From Brevibacterium gallinarum (lineage in GTDB: Bacteria > Actinomycetota > Actinomycetes > Actinomycetales > Brevibacteriaceae): a stretch of DNA of 64,000 bases. The position numbers and the translations under genes were made by a program. The stretch covers positions 272,330 through 336,329 of the forward strand of contig NZ_JACSPY010000001.1 in the NCBI RefSeq assembly GCF_014836885.1. The letters run 5' to 3'. Position 1 is the stretch's first letter; the number at the start of each line of letters is the position of its first letter. Shown here one piece after another: positions 1 through 10,813 of this stretch. Under the pieces are notes generated by a model, which saw only the letters and a list, made by a program, of their open reading frames with translations, was not told where the DNA came from and searched no databases.

Positions 1-933
<933 letters not shown>

Positions 934-960
934 CCGGCCCAGCCGATCTAGACTGCGGAC

Positions 961-2523
961 ATGAACGATACCCCTCGAGCCCAGGCTCACGTGTCCGGCA
1001 GCTCCTCGTCCAGTGAGTCCGGCAGTCCTCAACGCAGCAACAGCGGCGGTCCGCGGTCCCACACAGCCCGCACCGAGCAGCCGAGCGAAACGCTGCCGCC
1101 GGCTGAGGCACGAGCCTTCGCCAGCCGGCTGAGCGCCTTCATGGAGACGGTGGAACGCGCCGCCGAGGCAGAGAAGACGAATGCTTCTTCCTTCCGGACG
1201 CTGCTGAGCGAGCACCTCGGCAGCCCGGCGGAGAACTTCGAAGCTGTGACGAAGCGCTTCCCCGTATGGCGCTATGCCGACTTGGACATCGCCGTTGAAG
1301 CGGTGCTCGGCTCGGAGCGGATCGTCCACGGCGTCAACAGCGATGAGAGCACCTATGACTTCACCGAGCTCATCGCCAACCGCTACGACAGCTTCCGGCC
1401 CGGGGCCGTCCAGTACGATTCGGAGCCGGTCGGGCCCCAGCAGCACCGGCGCGTCGCTGCCGAGGCGGTCTCCCTCTTCACCCGCGAGGGTGAGCCGATG
1501 GCGCTGCTCCAGCATCGCTCGGGCGACTACGGTGTGCCGGTGGCGCATGTCTCAGTGCTCGCCGGTGATCACCGCAGCGCCGATGCGCTGCTGCGCGAAC
1601 TCGCTGAGACGATGAATGCCCGTTCGGCGCTGCGCGGGCAGGTCGTGACCTTCGGCGGGGGAGTCTTCGACGAAAGCGGCCAAGCGGTGCGCTTCCATTC
1701 GCGTCCGCACATCGCAGCCGACGAAGTGATCCTGCCAGCCGACTCGCTGGCGCGCATCCGCCGGCATGTGCTCGGCATATCCGAGATGTCGGCACAGCTG
1801 CAGGCGGCCGGCCAGCATCTCAAACGCGGCGTGCTGCTCTACGGCCCGCCGGGCACCGGAAAAACGCACACGGTGCGCTATCTCACAGGCTTGAGCACCG
1901 CCGCCACTGTCATCATGCTCGCCGGGGAGAGCCTGTCCTCGATCAGCCTCGCTGCTGAGACCGCCCGCGCCCTGCAGCCGGCGATCGTCGTACTCGAAGA
2001 CTGCGATCTCGTAGCCGAATCCCGCGATTATTCCGAAGGCTCCCGTCCGCTGCTCTTCGACGTCCTCGATGCCCTCGACGGGCTCGCCGGTGACGCCGAT
2101 GTCGCCTTCATCCTCACCACCAACCGCGCCGAAGCCCTCGAAGAGGCGCTCATCCAGCGCCCCGGGCGCATCGACCTGGCCGTCGAGATCCCGCTGCCGG
2201 ACACCGCAGCACGCTGTGAGCTGTTCGCACTCTACGCACAGCATCTCGGCTTTCGGCCGGAGACTCTCACCGCGGCTGCGGAGCGCTCAGCCGGGGTGAC
2301 CGCATCGTTCGTCAAGGAAGCCGTGCGTCGGGCAGTCGTGTTCGCCGCACAGGCCGGGCGCACCGTTGCCGATGCCGACCTGCTCGCCGCTGTCACCGAG
2401 CTGCGCTCAGACGCCGAACACCTGACGGCCTCGCTCTTGGCCTCCGCCGGTGAGGCAGGCGACGAGGAGGACGGCGGCATCGGCTTCATCGACGCGGATA
2501 CACTGCCCGGTGCTGAGGACTGA
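961..2523 (+). CDS. AAA family ATPase
   Basis: Single AAA ATPase domain in the C-terminal half of a 520-residue protein. Walker A is GPPGTGKT (about residue 298), Walker B is IVVLEDCD, and LTTNRAEALEEALIQRPGRIDL holds sensor 1 and the arginine-finger region; this resembles FtsH/spastin-type AAA modules. The N-terminal 250 residues are not recognised and have no membrane segment. A TAGACT hexamer at 949-954 lies exactly 6 nt before the ATG with no Shine-Dalgarno sequence, so the transcript is probably leaderless and the start is well defined. The substrate is unknown. Confidence 0.85.
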   Translation: MNDTPRAQAHVSGSSSSSESGSPQRSNSGGPRSHTARTEQPSETLPPAEARAFASRLSAFMETVERAAEAEKTNASSFRTLLSEHLGSPAENFEAVTKRFPVWRYADLDIAVEAVLGSERIVHGVNSDESTYDFTELIANRYDSFRPGAVQYDSEPVGPQQHRRVAAEAVSLFTREGEPMALLQHRSGDYGVPVAHVSVLAGDHRSADALLRELAETMNARSALRGQVVTFGGGVFDESGQAVRFHSRPHIAADEVILPADSLARIRRHVLGISEMSAQLQAAGQHLKRGVLLYGPPGTGKTHTVRYLTGLSTAATVIMLAGESLSSISLAAETARALQPAIVVLEDCDLVAESRDYSEGSRPLLFDVLDALDGLAGDADVAFILTTNRAEALEEALIQRPGRIDLAVEIPLPDTAARCELFALYAQHLGFRPETLTAAAERSAGVTASFVKEAVRRAVVFAAQAGRTVADADLLAAVTELRSDAEHLTASLLASAGEAGDEEDGGIGFIDADTLPGAED

Positions 2524-2625
2524 GACCGCTGGCTCACAGGCCTGCCCGCTTCACGCGCCAGGCGACTCAGCATCGTCCCAGCGGAGATGTAGCCGGCAGC
2601 CAAACAGATCTGCCACACTGCCGCC

Positions 2626-3096
2626 ATGTGGAACATCGCGCGCCTGGCCATCAGCACCTTCATCGTCTCCGGTCTCATCGTCGGCGCAGGTCACCTCACC
2701 CGTCTCATCGACAGCCACACCCTGCCCGAAGCCCCGGCGATCGCAGTCGAAGAGACGGCAGACGGTGTCGACGAGAGCGGCGGGATCCGCGGTTCCGCCG
2801 CTGCCGAGGCGGCGGGCACTGCCGCACCGGACGCCGCCTACCTGCCCACCGCCTCGGGCACGGAGAACCGGCCCAGCCGGCGCAATGAGGATGACGATGA
2901 CACCCCGCCAGCTGATGGCCTGCGCCCGCCCGGCTCGGCGCACTCCGGCCCGGCTGCCGAATCCGCCGATGACCGCGTGCGAGCACTGGCGGCGGATCTC
3001 AGCCGTGCTGTGGCGAACGGCCATGCGACTCCGACAGCGGCCGAGCGCTTCCTCGCTGAGGTCTCCGGCTATATCCGCGCCGGCGCTCACACCTGA
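2626..3096 (+). CDS. small membrane-anchored protein of unknown function
   Basis: A 156-residue protein with one N-terminal hydrophobic segment (about residues 7-27) and a long Ala/Asp/Glu-rich, low-complexity remainder, probably exported. A CACACT hexamer 6 nt before the ATG (2614-2619) fits the leaderless pattern seen elsewhere in the window. No family recognised. A competing reverse-strand frame (2551-3090) lacks any such signals. Confidence 0.55.
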   Translation: MWNIARLAISTFIVSGLIVGAGHLTRLIDSHTLPEAPAIAVEETADGVDESGGIRGSAAAEAAGTAAPDAAYLPTASGTENRPSRRNEDDDDTPPADGLRPPGSAHSGPAAESADDRVRALAADLSRAVANGHATPTAAERFLAEVSGYIRAGAHT

Positions 3097-3106
3097 ACCA
3101 GCCCGC

Positions 3107-3112
3107 TAGACT
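3107..3112 (+). promoter_or_regulatory. putative -10 box of the gatCAB operon
   Basis: TAGACT, the hexamer found before many genes here. Transcription would start near 3119-3120, giving a leader of about 105 nt before gatC. Confidence 0.45.
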
Positions 3113-3224
3113 CGTCTGTGACACCCTCCGGCAGCTCTTCGCCTGCAGCGCAGAATGCCGGAGTCAGCGGCCGCATGCGCGGCTGCTGATACCGCCATCG
3201 ACCGCATACACAGAAGGGGTGACG

Positions 3225-3530
3225 ATGTCGCAGACATCCGCGATCACCGCCGCTGAGGTCAGCCACCTGGCCGACCTCGCCCGGATCGCCCTGACCGATG
3301 AGGAGCAGGCCGCACTCACCGGCGACCTCAACGCCATTCTCTCCAGCGTGGCCGCCGTCCAGGAGGTCGCCACCGACGAGGTGCCGGCCACCAGCCACCC
3401 GATTGCGCTGAGCAACGTCATGCGCCCGGATACCGTCGGTGAGACGCTCACCGCCGACGAGGCGCTCTCCGGCGCCCCGGCCAGCGAAGACGGCAAGTTC
3501 CTCGTCCCGCAGATCCTCGGGGAGGACTGA
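3225..3530 (+). CDS. gatC: Asp-tRNA(Asn)/Glu-tRNA(Gln) amidotransferase subunit C
   Basis: Small stabilising subunit of the GatCAB complex, which amidates mischarged Glu-tRNA(Gln) and Asp-tRNA(Asn). About 101 residues with the typical [19 protein letters not shown]-terminus and a C-terminus rich in VMRPD...L. The ATG at 3225 is preferred over the GTG at 3219 because AGAAGG (3212-3217) sits 7 nt upstream of it. The stop shares one base with the gatA start (TGATG), so the two are translationally coupled. Confidence 0.95.
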   Translation: MSQTSAITAAEVSHLADLARIALTDEEQAALTGDLNAILSSVAAVQEVATDEVPATSHPIALSNVMRPDTVGETLTADEALSGAPASEDGKFLVPQILGED

Positions 3531-5035
3531 TGGCCGATCTCACGCGTCTGAACGCGCTCGAACTCGCCGCCGGGATGCGCTCCGGTGAGTACACCTCGAC
3601 CGAGGTCACCCAGGCCCACCTCGACCGGATCTCCGCCGTTGAGGACACCATCGGATCCTTCATCACCGTCACCGCCGATGCCGCCCTGGCCACCGCTGCC
3701 GACGTCGACCGGCGGCGCGCCGCCGGTGAGACCCTGCACCCGCTGGCCGGTGTGCCGGTTGCGCACAAGGACCTCATCGTCACCGAGGGGGTGGCCACGA
3801 CGGCCGCCTCGAAGATGCTCGAAGGCTGGGTGCCGCCGTACTCGGGCACCGTCTACCGCCGCACCCAGGAAGCGGGCATGCCGCTGCTGGGCAAGACGAA
3901 CCTCGATGAGTTCGCCATGGGCGCCACCACCGAGAACTCCGCCTTCGGCGCGACCGCCAACCCGTGGAACACCGCGAAGGTCCCCGGCGGCTCCTCCGGC
4001 GGCGCCGCAGCAGCGCTGGCCGCCTACCAGGCGCCGCTGTCCGTCGGCACCGACACCGGCGGTTCGGTCCGCCAGCCGGCCGCCTTCACCGGCACCGTCG
4101 GCGTCAAGCCGACCTACGGCTCGATCTCCCGCTACGGGGTCATCGCGATGGCCTCCAGCCTCGACCAGGTCGGCCCGATGGGCCGCACGGTGGCCGACGC
4201 TGCAGCCCTGCACGAGGTGCTCGCCGGCCACGACCCGCACGACTCGACCTCCCTGCGCGACCAGGCGGCCGGCTTCCTCGCCGCAGCCGAGGCCGGGGCT
4301 GTTTCCGGCAGCCTGGCCGGCAAGCGCCTGGGCGTCATCCGCCAGCTCACCGGCGAGGGCGTCGAGCCCGGCGTGCAGGCCGCCTTCGACGCCGCGCTCG
4401 CGATCGCCGAGGCCGCTGGTGCCGAGATCGTCGACATCGACTGCCCGAGCTTCTCGTACGCCGTTGAGGCCTACTACCTCATCATGCCCTCGGAGGTGTC
4501 CTCGAACCTCGCCCGCTACGACGGCATGCGCTACGGTCTGCGGGTCGAGCCCGAAGAGGGCCCGATCACCGCTGAGACCGTCATGGCCGCCACGCGGGCT
4601 GCCGGGTTCGGCGCGGAGGTCAAGCGCCGCGTCATCCTCGGCACCTACGCGCTCTCAGCCGGCTACTACGACGCCTACTACGGTTCGGCACAGAAGGTCC
4701 GCACGCTGGTCCAGCGCGACTTCGCCCAGGCCTTCGAGGCTGCCGATGTGCTCGTCTCGCCGACTGCCCCGACGACGGCCTTCGACCTGGGCGCGGCCCA
4801 GGAGATGGACCCGATGTCGCTGTACCTCGGCGATGTCGCGACGATCCCGGCCAACCTCGCCGGTGTGCCGGGCATGAGCGTGCCGGCCGGTGTGGCCGAC
4901 GGGCTGCCGGTGGGCTTCCAGCTGCTCGCCCCGGCCCGTGAGGACGTGCGCCTGTATGAGATCGGCGCCGGCATCGAGGCTGCCGTCAACGAGACTCGCG
5001 GGGCTGGCGTGCTCGCCGCCGCGCCGGAACTGTGA
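3530..5035 (+). CDS. gatA: Asp-tRNA(Asn)/Glu-tRNA(Gln) amidotransferase subunit A
   Basis: Amidase subunit of GatCAB (501 residues), releasing ammonia from glutamine. The amidase signature is intact: Lys in [12 protein letters not shown], the Gly/Ser-rich stretch [14 protein letters not shown], and the catalytic serine region [14 protein letters not shown]. It overlaps gatC by one base and is followed 9 bp later by gatB. Length is normal and there is no sign of disruption. Confidence 0.97.
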   Translation: MADLTRLNALELAAGMRSGEYTSTEVTQAHLDRISAVEDTIGSFITVTADAALATAADVDRRRAAGETLHPLAGVPVAHKDLIVTEGVATTAASKMLEGWVPPYSGTVYRRTQEAGMPLLGKTNLDEFAMGATTENSAFGATANPWNTAKVPGGSSGGAAAALAAYQAPLSVGTDTGGSVRQPAAFTGTVGVKPTYGSISRYGVIAMASSLDQVGPMGRTVADAAALHEVLAGHDPHDSTSLRDQAAGFLAAAEAGAVSGSLAGKRLGVIRQLTGEGVEPGVQAAFDAALAIAEAAGAEIVDIDCPSFSYAVEAYYLIMPSEVSSNLARYDGMRYGLRVEPEEGPITAETVMAATRAAGFGAEVKRRVILGTYALSAGYYDAYYGSAQKVRTLVQRDFAQAFEAADVLVSPTAPTTAFDLGAAQEMDPMSLYLGDVATIPANLAGVPGMSVPAGVADGLPVGFQLLAPAREDVRLYEIGAGIEAAVNETRGAGVLAAAPEL

Positions 5036-5044
5036 GGACGTGAG

Positions 5045-6523
5045 ATGAAGTACGAAGACGCGATCAGGAAGTACGACCCGGTGCTCGGCATCGAGGTCCA
5101 CGTCGAGCTCGGCACCGCCACGAAGATGTTCGACGCCGCCCCCAACAGCTTCGGAGTCGGCGCGAACGAGAACGTCACCCCGGTGTCGCTCGGCCTGCCC
5201 GGTGCGCTGCCGGTGGTGAACGAGACCGCGGTCGAATACGCGATCAAGATCGGCCTGGCGCTCGGCTGCGACATCGCCGAATCCTGCCGGTTCGCCCGGA
5301 AGAACTACTTCTACCCGGACCTGGCGAAGAACTTCCAGACCTCCCAGTACGACGAGCCGATCGCCTTCGACGGCTCCCTGGAGGTCGAGCTCGAAGACGG
5401 TGAGCTCATCACCGTCGACATCGAGCGCGCCCACATGGAGGAGGACGCCGGCAAGAACACCCACGTCGGCGGTTCCGGCCGCATCCACGGCGCGGAGTAC
5501 TCGCTGGTCGACTACAACCGTGCTGGTGTGCCGCTCGTCGAGATCGTCACCCGCCCGATCACCGGAACCGGGGAGCGCGCTCCCGAGGTAGCAGCCGCCT
5601 ATGTGCGCACCCTGCGCGACATCTTCCGTGCCCTCGGCGTGTCGGAGGCCCGGATGGAGCAGGGCAATGTGCGTGCCGACATCAACGTCTCGCTGCGCGA
5701 ATCGCCCGATGCACCGCTGGGCACCCGCACGGAGACGAAGAACGTCAACTCCTTCCGCTCGATCGAGCGGGCTGTGCGCTACGAGATCGCCCGCCAGGCC
5801 ACTGTGCTCGAAGCCGGTGAGCAGGTGCTGCAGGAGACCCGCCACTTCCATGAGGAGACCGGCGAGACGTCCTCGGGCCGGGTGAAGTCCGATTCGGATG
5901 ACTACCGCTACTTCCCGGAGCCGGACCTCGTGCCGGTCGAGCCGTCGCGCGAATGGGTCGAGCAGCTGCGCGCCGAGCTGCCGGAGCTGCCGGCCGCCAA
6001 GCGTCGCCGCCTGCTCGAAGCGTGGGGCTTCTCCGAACTGGAGATGCGCGATGTCATCAACGCAGGTCTGCTCGACGTCATCGAGCAGACGGTCGCTGCC
6101 GGTGCCGAACCGGCCGCGGCCCGCAAGTGGTGGACCGGTGAGATCGCCCGCGTGGCAAAGCAGGAGGACGCCGAGGTCACCACTCTCGTCACTCCGGCTC
6201 GCGTCGCTGAGCTGGCAGGCCTGGTCAAGGCCGGCAAGCTCAACGACAAGCTCGCCCGCAAGGTCCTTGCCGGCGTCATCGACGGCAAGGGCAGCCCGAC
6301 CGAGGTCATGGAGGCTGAGGGACTGGAGATCGTCCAGGACGACGGCGCACTCGAAGCCGCCGTTGATGAGGCGATCGCCGCGAACCCGGATGTCGTCGAG
6401 AAGATCAAGGGCGGCAAGATGCAGGCGATCGGCGCCCTCATGGGCCCGATCATGAAGGCCACCCGCGGCCAGGCCGATGCCGGCAAGGCCCGCGAGATGA
6501 TCATGGACAAGATCAACAGCTGA
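5045..6523 (+). CDS. gatB: Asp-tRNA(Asn)/Glu-tRNA(Gln) amidotransferase subunit B
   Basis: Kinase/transamidase subunit (492 residues) that activates the glutamyl or aspartyl carboxyl group and accepts ammonia from GatA. Recognised by [10 protein letters not shown] at the N-terminus, the [14 protein letters not shown] signature, the [11 protein letters not shown] motif, and the C-terminal YqeY-like tail ending [12 protein letters not shown]. Last gene of gatCAB; a strong hairpin follows. Confidence 0.97.
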   Translation: MKYEDAIRKYDPVLGIEVHVELGTATKMFDAAPNSFGVGANENVTPVSLGLPGALPVVNETAVEYAIKIGLALGCDIAESCRFARKNYFYPDLAKNFQTSQYDEPIAFDGSLEVELEDGELITVDIERAHMEEDAGKNTHVGGSGRIHGAEYSLVDYNRAGVPLVEIVTRPITGTGERAPEVAAAYVRTLRDIFRALGVSEARMEQGNVRADINVSLRESPDAPLGTRTETKNVNSFRSIERAVRYEIARQATVLEAGEQVLQETRHFHEETGETSSGRVKSDSDDYRYFPEPDLVPVEPSREWVEQLRAELPELPAAKRRRLLEAWGFSELEMRDVINAGLLDVIEQTVAAGAEPAAARKWWTGEIARVAKQEDAEVTTLVTPARVAELAGLVKAGKLNDKLARKVLAGVIDGKGSPTEVMEAEGLEIVQDDGALEAAVDEAIAANPDVVEKIKGGKMQAIGALMGPIMKATRGQADAGKAREMIMDKINS

Positions 6524-6872
6524 CCCGCCCAGTCCTCAGGCTGATGCGGCTCATGCGCCCGCAGCGGACTTTGGTTCGCTGCGGGCGCAGTCGCATCCGC
6601 ACCGCTTCGGAAACGGCGCTGGCCAGCCCCGGTTCGGGTCAGACCTGGTCCCGGCCAGCCTTGGTCCCGGCCGGCTCCGGTCTCGGCCAGCCCTGGTCCC
6701 GGTCAGCGATCTCCGGCAGGCTGCGCCGCCTCGGGAACGGCACTGGCCAGCCGGTGGGGTTCTCCACAGAATCTGCACTTCCACGACTGCGAATCCGCAT
6801 ACCCGCCGTGGGATACTGAACTCAATCGCAGACCCGCAGGCGCAATGCTCTGCCAGGTTCCAGGAGGCAGAC
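6524..6872. repeat. gatB-codB intergenic region with a 16-bp tandem array
   Basis: After the gatB hairpin, five degenerate 16-bp units of the type GGTCCCGGCCAGCCTT start at 6631, 6647, 6663, 6679 and 6695. No gene is seen. The last ~60 bases before codB are less repetitive and should hold its promoter. codB has a good AGGAGG ribosome site. Confidence 0.6.
6554..6589 (+). terminator. hairpin after gatB
   Basis: Perfect 13-bp stem (TGCGCCCGCAGCG, 6554-6566, with 6577-6589) and a 10-nt loop. The outer bases GATGCG/CGCATC extend the pairing. No U-tract. Confidence 0.6.
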
Positions 6873-8168
6873 ATGGCCACGCACACCCCGGATCACCCTC
6901 CGCACGATGCGGACTTCTCGTTCGAAGCGGTGCCGCGTGAGAGCCGACGCGGATTCTGGCGCGTCGGGTTCATCATGCTCGGCTTCACCTTCTTCTCCGC
7001 CTCCATGACCGTCGGCGCCGGACTCGGCAACGGCCTGGACTTCTCCGGATTCATCTGGGCCGTCCTCATCGGCGGGCTCATCCTCGGCGCCTACACCGGT
7101 GCTCTCGGCTACATCGGCGCTCACACCGGCGAGGGACTCGACCTGCTCGCCCAGCGCGCGTTCGGACGCTACGGCTCCTACGTCCCGTCTGCGCTCATCG
7201 CCTTCACCCAGATGGGCTGGTTCGGCGTCGGCGTGGCGATGCTGGCCCACCCCACCGGCGAACTGCTCGGCACCGGGCCGTGGCCGATCGTCATCGTCGC
7301 CGGTGCGCTTATGACGCTCTCGGCCTACATCGGCATCCGCGCCCTGGAGGTCGTCAGCTTCGTCTCCGTTCCCCTCATCGCGATCCTGGGCACCTGGTCG
7401 ATGGTGAGCGCGGCCCGCGAGGGCGGCGGGCTGGAGACGATCTTCGGGCATTCGACCGGGATGCCGATCGTCGCAGCCGTCGGCATGGTCATCGGCTCGT
7501 TCATCTCCGGTGGCACGGCCACCCCGAACTTCACGCGGTTCTCCCGCTCGTCGACCGGTGCTGTCATCACGACGGTCATCGCATTCCTGCTCGGCAACAC
7601 CCTGATGTTCAGCTTCGGTGCAGTCGGCGGGGCATTCACCGGTAAGGACGACATCTTCTACGTCATGATCGCCCAGGGCCTCATGATCCCGGCCATCATC
7701 GTGCTCGGCGCCAACATCTGGACGACGAACAACAACGCGCTGTACACCACCGGCCTGGGCTTTGCCAACATCACCCGGATTCGCAAAGGGCCGCTCGTCC
7801 TCGTCGCAGGCGCACTCGGCACGCTGACCGCGCTGTGGCTGTACGACAACTTCATCGGCTGGCTCAGCTTCCTCAACGCCACGCTGCCGCCGATCGGCGC
7901 GATCATCGTCGTCGACTACTTCTGGCGCTCGCGGCGACCCGACGTGCGCCGCCTGCCGCCGGTTCCGTTCGCATGGGGTGCGGTCATCGGCGTCATCGCC
8001 GGTGGACTGACCGGCTGGTTCCTGCCCTGGGGCATCAACTCCATCAACGCCATGATCGTCGGTGTCATCTGCTATCTCATCGGCGCCGCCCTCCAGAAGA
8101 CCTCCGCTCGCTCAGACGGCCGATCTGGCCGAGGTGCTGATCCTGCTGAGTTCGATGGCCAGCGCTGA
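6873..8168 (+). CDS. codB: cytosine permease (NCS1 family)
   Basis: Proton-coupled cytosine uptake across the inner membrane. 431 residues with about 12 hydrophobic segments. CodB-like landmarks include an N-terminal DADFSFEAVPRESRRGFW, MTVGAGLGNGLDF and NIWTTNNNALYTTGLGFANI. AGGAGG lies 6 nt upstream of the ATG. codA starts 27 bp downstream, so the pair forms a codBA operon for cytosine salvage. Confidence 0.93.
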   Translation: MATHTPDHPPHDADFSFEAVPRESRRGFWRVGFIMLGFTFFSASMTVGAGLGNGLDFSGFIWAVLIGGLILGAYTGALGYIGAHTGEGLDLLAQRAFGRYGSYVPSALIAFTQMGWFGVGVAMLAHPTGELLGTGPWPIVIVAGALMTLSAYIGIRALEVVSFVSVPLIAILGTWSMVSAAREGGGLETIFGHSTGMPIVAAVGMVIGSFISGGTATPNFTRFSRSSTGAVITTVIAFLLGNTLMFSFGAVGGAFTGKDDIFYVMIAQGLMIPAIIVLGANIWTTNNNALYTTGLGFANITRIRKGPLVLVAGALGTLTALWLYDNFIGWLSFLNATLPPIGAIIVVDYFWRSRRPDVRRLPPVPFAWGAVIGVIAGGLTGWFLPWGINSINAMIVGVICYLIGAALQKTSARSDGRSGRGADPAEFDGQR

Positions 8169-8195
8169 GCCGCGCGCACTGAAGAAGGAGACTGA

Positions 8196-9437
8196 ATGAC
8201 GCTCATCACCAACCTGCGCATCGAAAATGCCGATGAGACCAGCGATGTGCGCATCGCAGACGGGCTCTTCGCAGCAATCGACGAACACCTCGAACCTCAG
8301 CCCGGTGAGGAGGTCATCGACGCGGCCGGCCGCCTCGGGCTCCCGCCGTTCATCGAATCGCATGTGCACCTCGACTCTGCTCTCACCTCAGGCCAGCCGC
8401 GCTGGAACGCCTCGGGAACTCTGTTCGAAGGCATCGAAGTGTGGAGCGAGCGCAAGCAGTCGCTGACCTCCGATGATGTGAAGAAGCGCGTCAACGCCGC
8501 TGTGCGACAGCAAGCGGGATTCGGCATCCAGTACGTGCGCACGCACGTCGACGTAACCGACCCCGACCTCACCGCCCTGCACGCACTGCTGGAGCTGCGC
8601 GAAGAACTCAAGGGCAGCGTCACACTGCAGATCGTGGCGTTCCCGCAGGAGGGCATCCAGTCTTTCCCCGACGGCGAGGGCCTCATGCGCAGGGCAGCCG
8701 AACTCGGAGTCGACGCGATCGGGGCGATCCCGCACTTCGAGTTCACTCGGGAGTACTCCGTCGAGTCGCTCAACTTCGCCTGCCGGCTGGCTGATGAGTT
8801 CGGGCTGCTCGTCGATGTGCACTGCGACGAGATCGACGATGAGGCATCCCGCGGTCTCGAAACACTCGCGACACGAGCTCTGGAGATGGGCCTCAAGGAC
8901 AGAGTCACCGCAAGCCACACGACAGCGATGCACTCGTACAACAACGCCTACTTCGTCCGGCTGCTGCGCCTGCTGAAGAATAGCGGCATCAACTTTGTCT
9001 CCAATCCGCTCGTCAACACCCATCTGCAGGCCCGCACCGATACCTATCCCAAACGGCGCGGCGTCACCCGGGTCAAAGAGCTCACCGAGGCTGGCATCAA
9101 CGTCAGCTTCGGGCAAGATGACATCGTCGACCCGTGGAACCCTCTCGGAACAGGCAACCTTCGCGACGTCGTCTTCAACGGTCTCCACGTCACCCAGATG
9201 ATGGGCAAGCAGCAGATCGATGACAGTTACCGCTTCATCACCCACAATGCGGCTCGCACCCTGCACCTGTCCGAGGATGAGTACGGATTCGCTGTCGGGC
9301 GGCCAGCGAACTTCATCATTCTCGACGCCGCCAACTGGTATGAGGCGCTGAGCTTCGCTGCACCCGTCCTCGCGTCATTCCGCGCCGGACGACAGATCGT
9401 CGCACGGGAGCCTGCGCGTACCGAGATCCTGTTCTGA
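8196..9437 (+). CDS. codA: cytosine deaminase
   Basis: Converts cytosine to uracil and ammonia. 413 residues, closely resembling E. coli CodA along its length: metal-binding HVHLDSA, SGTLFEGIEVW, THVDVTDPDLTAL, AFPQEGI, IPHFEFTREY, VHCDEIDDE, ASHTTAMHSY, and the catalytic-aspartate region FGQDDIVDPWNPLGTG. The ribosome site GAAGGAG is well spaced. The substrate follows from this match and from codB next door. Confidence 0.95.
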   Translation: MTLITNLRIENADETSDVRIADGLFAAIDEHLEPQPGEEVIDAAGRLGLPPFIESHVHLDSALTSGQPRWNASGTLFEGIEVWSERKQSLTSDDVKKRVNAAVRQQAGFGIQYVRTHVDVTDPDLTALHALLELREELKGSVTLQIVAFPQEGIQSFPDGEGLMRRAAELGVDAIGAIPHFEFTREYSVESLNFACRLADEFGLLVDVHCDEIDDEASRGLETLATRALEMGLKDRVTASHTTAMHSYNNAYFVRLLRLLKNSGINFVSNPLVNTHLQARTDTYPKRRGVTRVKELTEAGINVSFGQDDIVDPWNPLGTGNLRDVVFNGLHVTQMMGKQQIDDSYRFITHNAARTLHLSEDEYGFAVGRPANFIILDAANWYEALSFAAPVLASFRAGRQIVAREPARTEILF

Positions 9438-9475
9438 GCCGCCGGTAGCGTTCAGAGAAGCCTCAGACCGGCGGC
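9438..9475 (+). terminator. hairpin after codA
   Basis: GCCGCCGGT (9438-9446), directly after the codA stop, pairs perfectly with ACCGGCGGC (9467-9475). No U-tract. Confidence 0.5.
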
Positions 9476-9476
9476 G

Positions 9477-9482
9477 TACACT
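9477..9482 (+). promoter_or_regulatory. putative -10 box for the gene at 9522
   Basis: TACACT abuts the codA hairpin. Transcription would begin near 9489, leaving about 33 nt before the start codon with its GGAGG. Confidence 0.45.
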
Positions 9483-9521
9483 GGCGGCAACCTCGCCCGC
9501 CTGCTCACCGGAGGAGTGCAG

Positions 9522-10655
9522 ATGGCCACGATCTCGTGGAAGTCCCTGTGGGAGCGCAGCTGTGCCGGCACGCTGCCGACCTACCGGATCCTCGTACCCG
9601 ATTCCGTCTCCGAGAACGTCCGCAATGTCTGGCGCGCACGCAGCTATCGCGTCGACGCCACCGAGCCGGGCACCCAGCTCGTCACCGCCGGGATGTCACG
9701 CAACCTCATCCGCTCGCGGGTGAAGTTCGCAGCCGCCACCACCGCTGGCGCGATCGCGACGGGAATCGCGGCTCTGCCGACCGTGCTCATCAGCGTCTTC
9801 GACTCCGTGCCTGAAGGCGGCGTCATCACCACCGGCATCATCGGAACGATCTCCGCTGCCGGGGCAGGCTACACCGGCTGGAAGTACCGCAAGGACCCGC
9901 GCCGGCTCGACCGCAAGGCCAAGGAATCCGCCAGTGCCGCTGAGTGGATCACGCCCGAGCGCCTCGGCTGGGTACCGGGACTGACGAAGGGCCAGGACAC
10001 CGATGAGCAGCGGCTGTTCCACCTGACTGTCGTGACCGCGCAGAAGATCGCCCGGACGCGTGCATGGACGCATCCGATCATGCAGGACCACGTCTCCCGC
10101 GTCGATCTCGATCATGCGGTCGCCTCGATCGGACGACGCCTCGTCGAACTCGTCGAGATCCGCGCTGAGCTTGAACAGATGCGCCAGACCAACATCAACG
10201 CAGGCGGCGGCACGCCTGCCGACCCGTCGACCGACAAGCAGATCGTCGCCTACCTGCGACAGCTCACGCGCGCGTTCTCGTCCATGGTCGACCGGGTGCT
10301 GGCACTCAACGCCTACTATGAGCGGCTGCGCAAGCTCGATCAGCAGCTGCTCATGCTCGACCAGACCGAACGCTCACGCGAGATCGGTTCGCGCGTGCTC
10401 GACGTCATCTCCCGTACCGCCGATGACGAGAATGCCGACTGGCGTCTGCAGGAGCTCAACATCGAGGCCGAGGCACACGCCGAGTCGATCAACGAGCTGC
10501 TGCGCGAACTCACCGTCACCGCTGAGGGCTTCGACGATCTCGACGAACTGGACTCGAAGATCGCCCGCGCGCAGAAGCAGGTCGACGAACAGCTCGGCCT
10601 GAACCGGGCAGGGGAGCAGCTCGGTCAGAACCGCGAGCAGCGCCACCTGTCCTGA
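9522..10655 (+). CDS. membrane/coiled-coil protein of unknown function
   Basis: 377 residues, no family recognised. A short soluble N-terminus (YRILVPDSVSENVRNVWRARSY) is followed by two adjacent hydrophobic segments (about residues 70-115, GAIATGIAALPTVLISVF and GVITTGIIGTISAAGAGYTG). A long charged, helical, coiled-coil-prone cytoplasmic part follows, rich in Arg/Glu/Leu/Gln. ATG 9522 is chosen over GTG 9516 because GGAGG at 9510-9514 gives 7-nt spacing. It converges on def. A structural or scaffold role is possible but unsupported. Confidence 0.7.
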   Translation: MATISWKSLWERSCAGTLPTYRILVPDSVSENVRNVWRARSYRVDATEPGTQLVTAGMSRNLIRSRVKFAAATTAGAIATGIAALPTVLISVFDSVPEGGVITTGIIGTISAAGAGYTGWKYRKDPRRLDRKAKESASAAEWITPERLGWVPGLTKGQDTDEQRLFHLTVVTAQKIARTRAWTHPIMQDHVSRVDLDHAVASIGRRLVELVEIRAELEQMRQTNINAGGGTPADPSTDKQIVAYLRQLTRAFSSMVDRVLALNAYYERLRKLDQQLLMLDQTERSREIGSRVLDVISRTADDENADWRLQELNIEAEAHAESINELLRELTVTAEGFDDLDELDSKIARAQKQVDEQLGLNRAGEQLGQNREQRHLS

Positions 10656-10679
10656 CCGGCGACTGAGCAGTTCGTGTTG

Positions 10680-10790
10680 ACTCGACGAGCGTCGATTCTG
10701 CACGAAATGCACACATTCCGGCCTGACAACGTGCTTCTCGTGAGGAATCGAGATGTCTCGATTCGACACGAAACGCACATCGGGCCAGCG
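10680..10790. repeat. paired imperfect repeats between convergent genes
   Basis: Two copies 66 bp apart share CGATTC..CACGAAA.GCACA (10693-10713 and 10759-10779, 18 of 21 bases). The second is preceded by a 9-bp palindrome (GAATCGAGA / TCTCGATTC, 10745-10764), and the first by a weaker one. It lies between the convergent genes at 9522 and 11389, so it may act as a bidirectional terminator. Confidence 0.45.
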
Positions 10791-10813
10791 CGGGTCAGCA
10801 TCCGCGGTTCAGC

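Noticed and set aside
3164..4240. Long reverse-strand open frame over gatC/gatA
   Set aside because: Mirror of high-GC codon bias in certain genes on the other strand; low-complexity product and no start signals.
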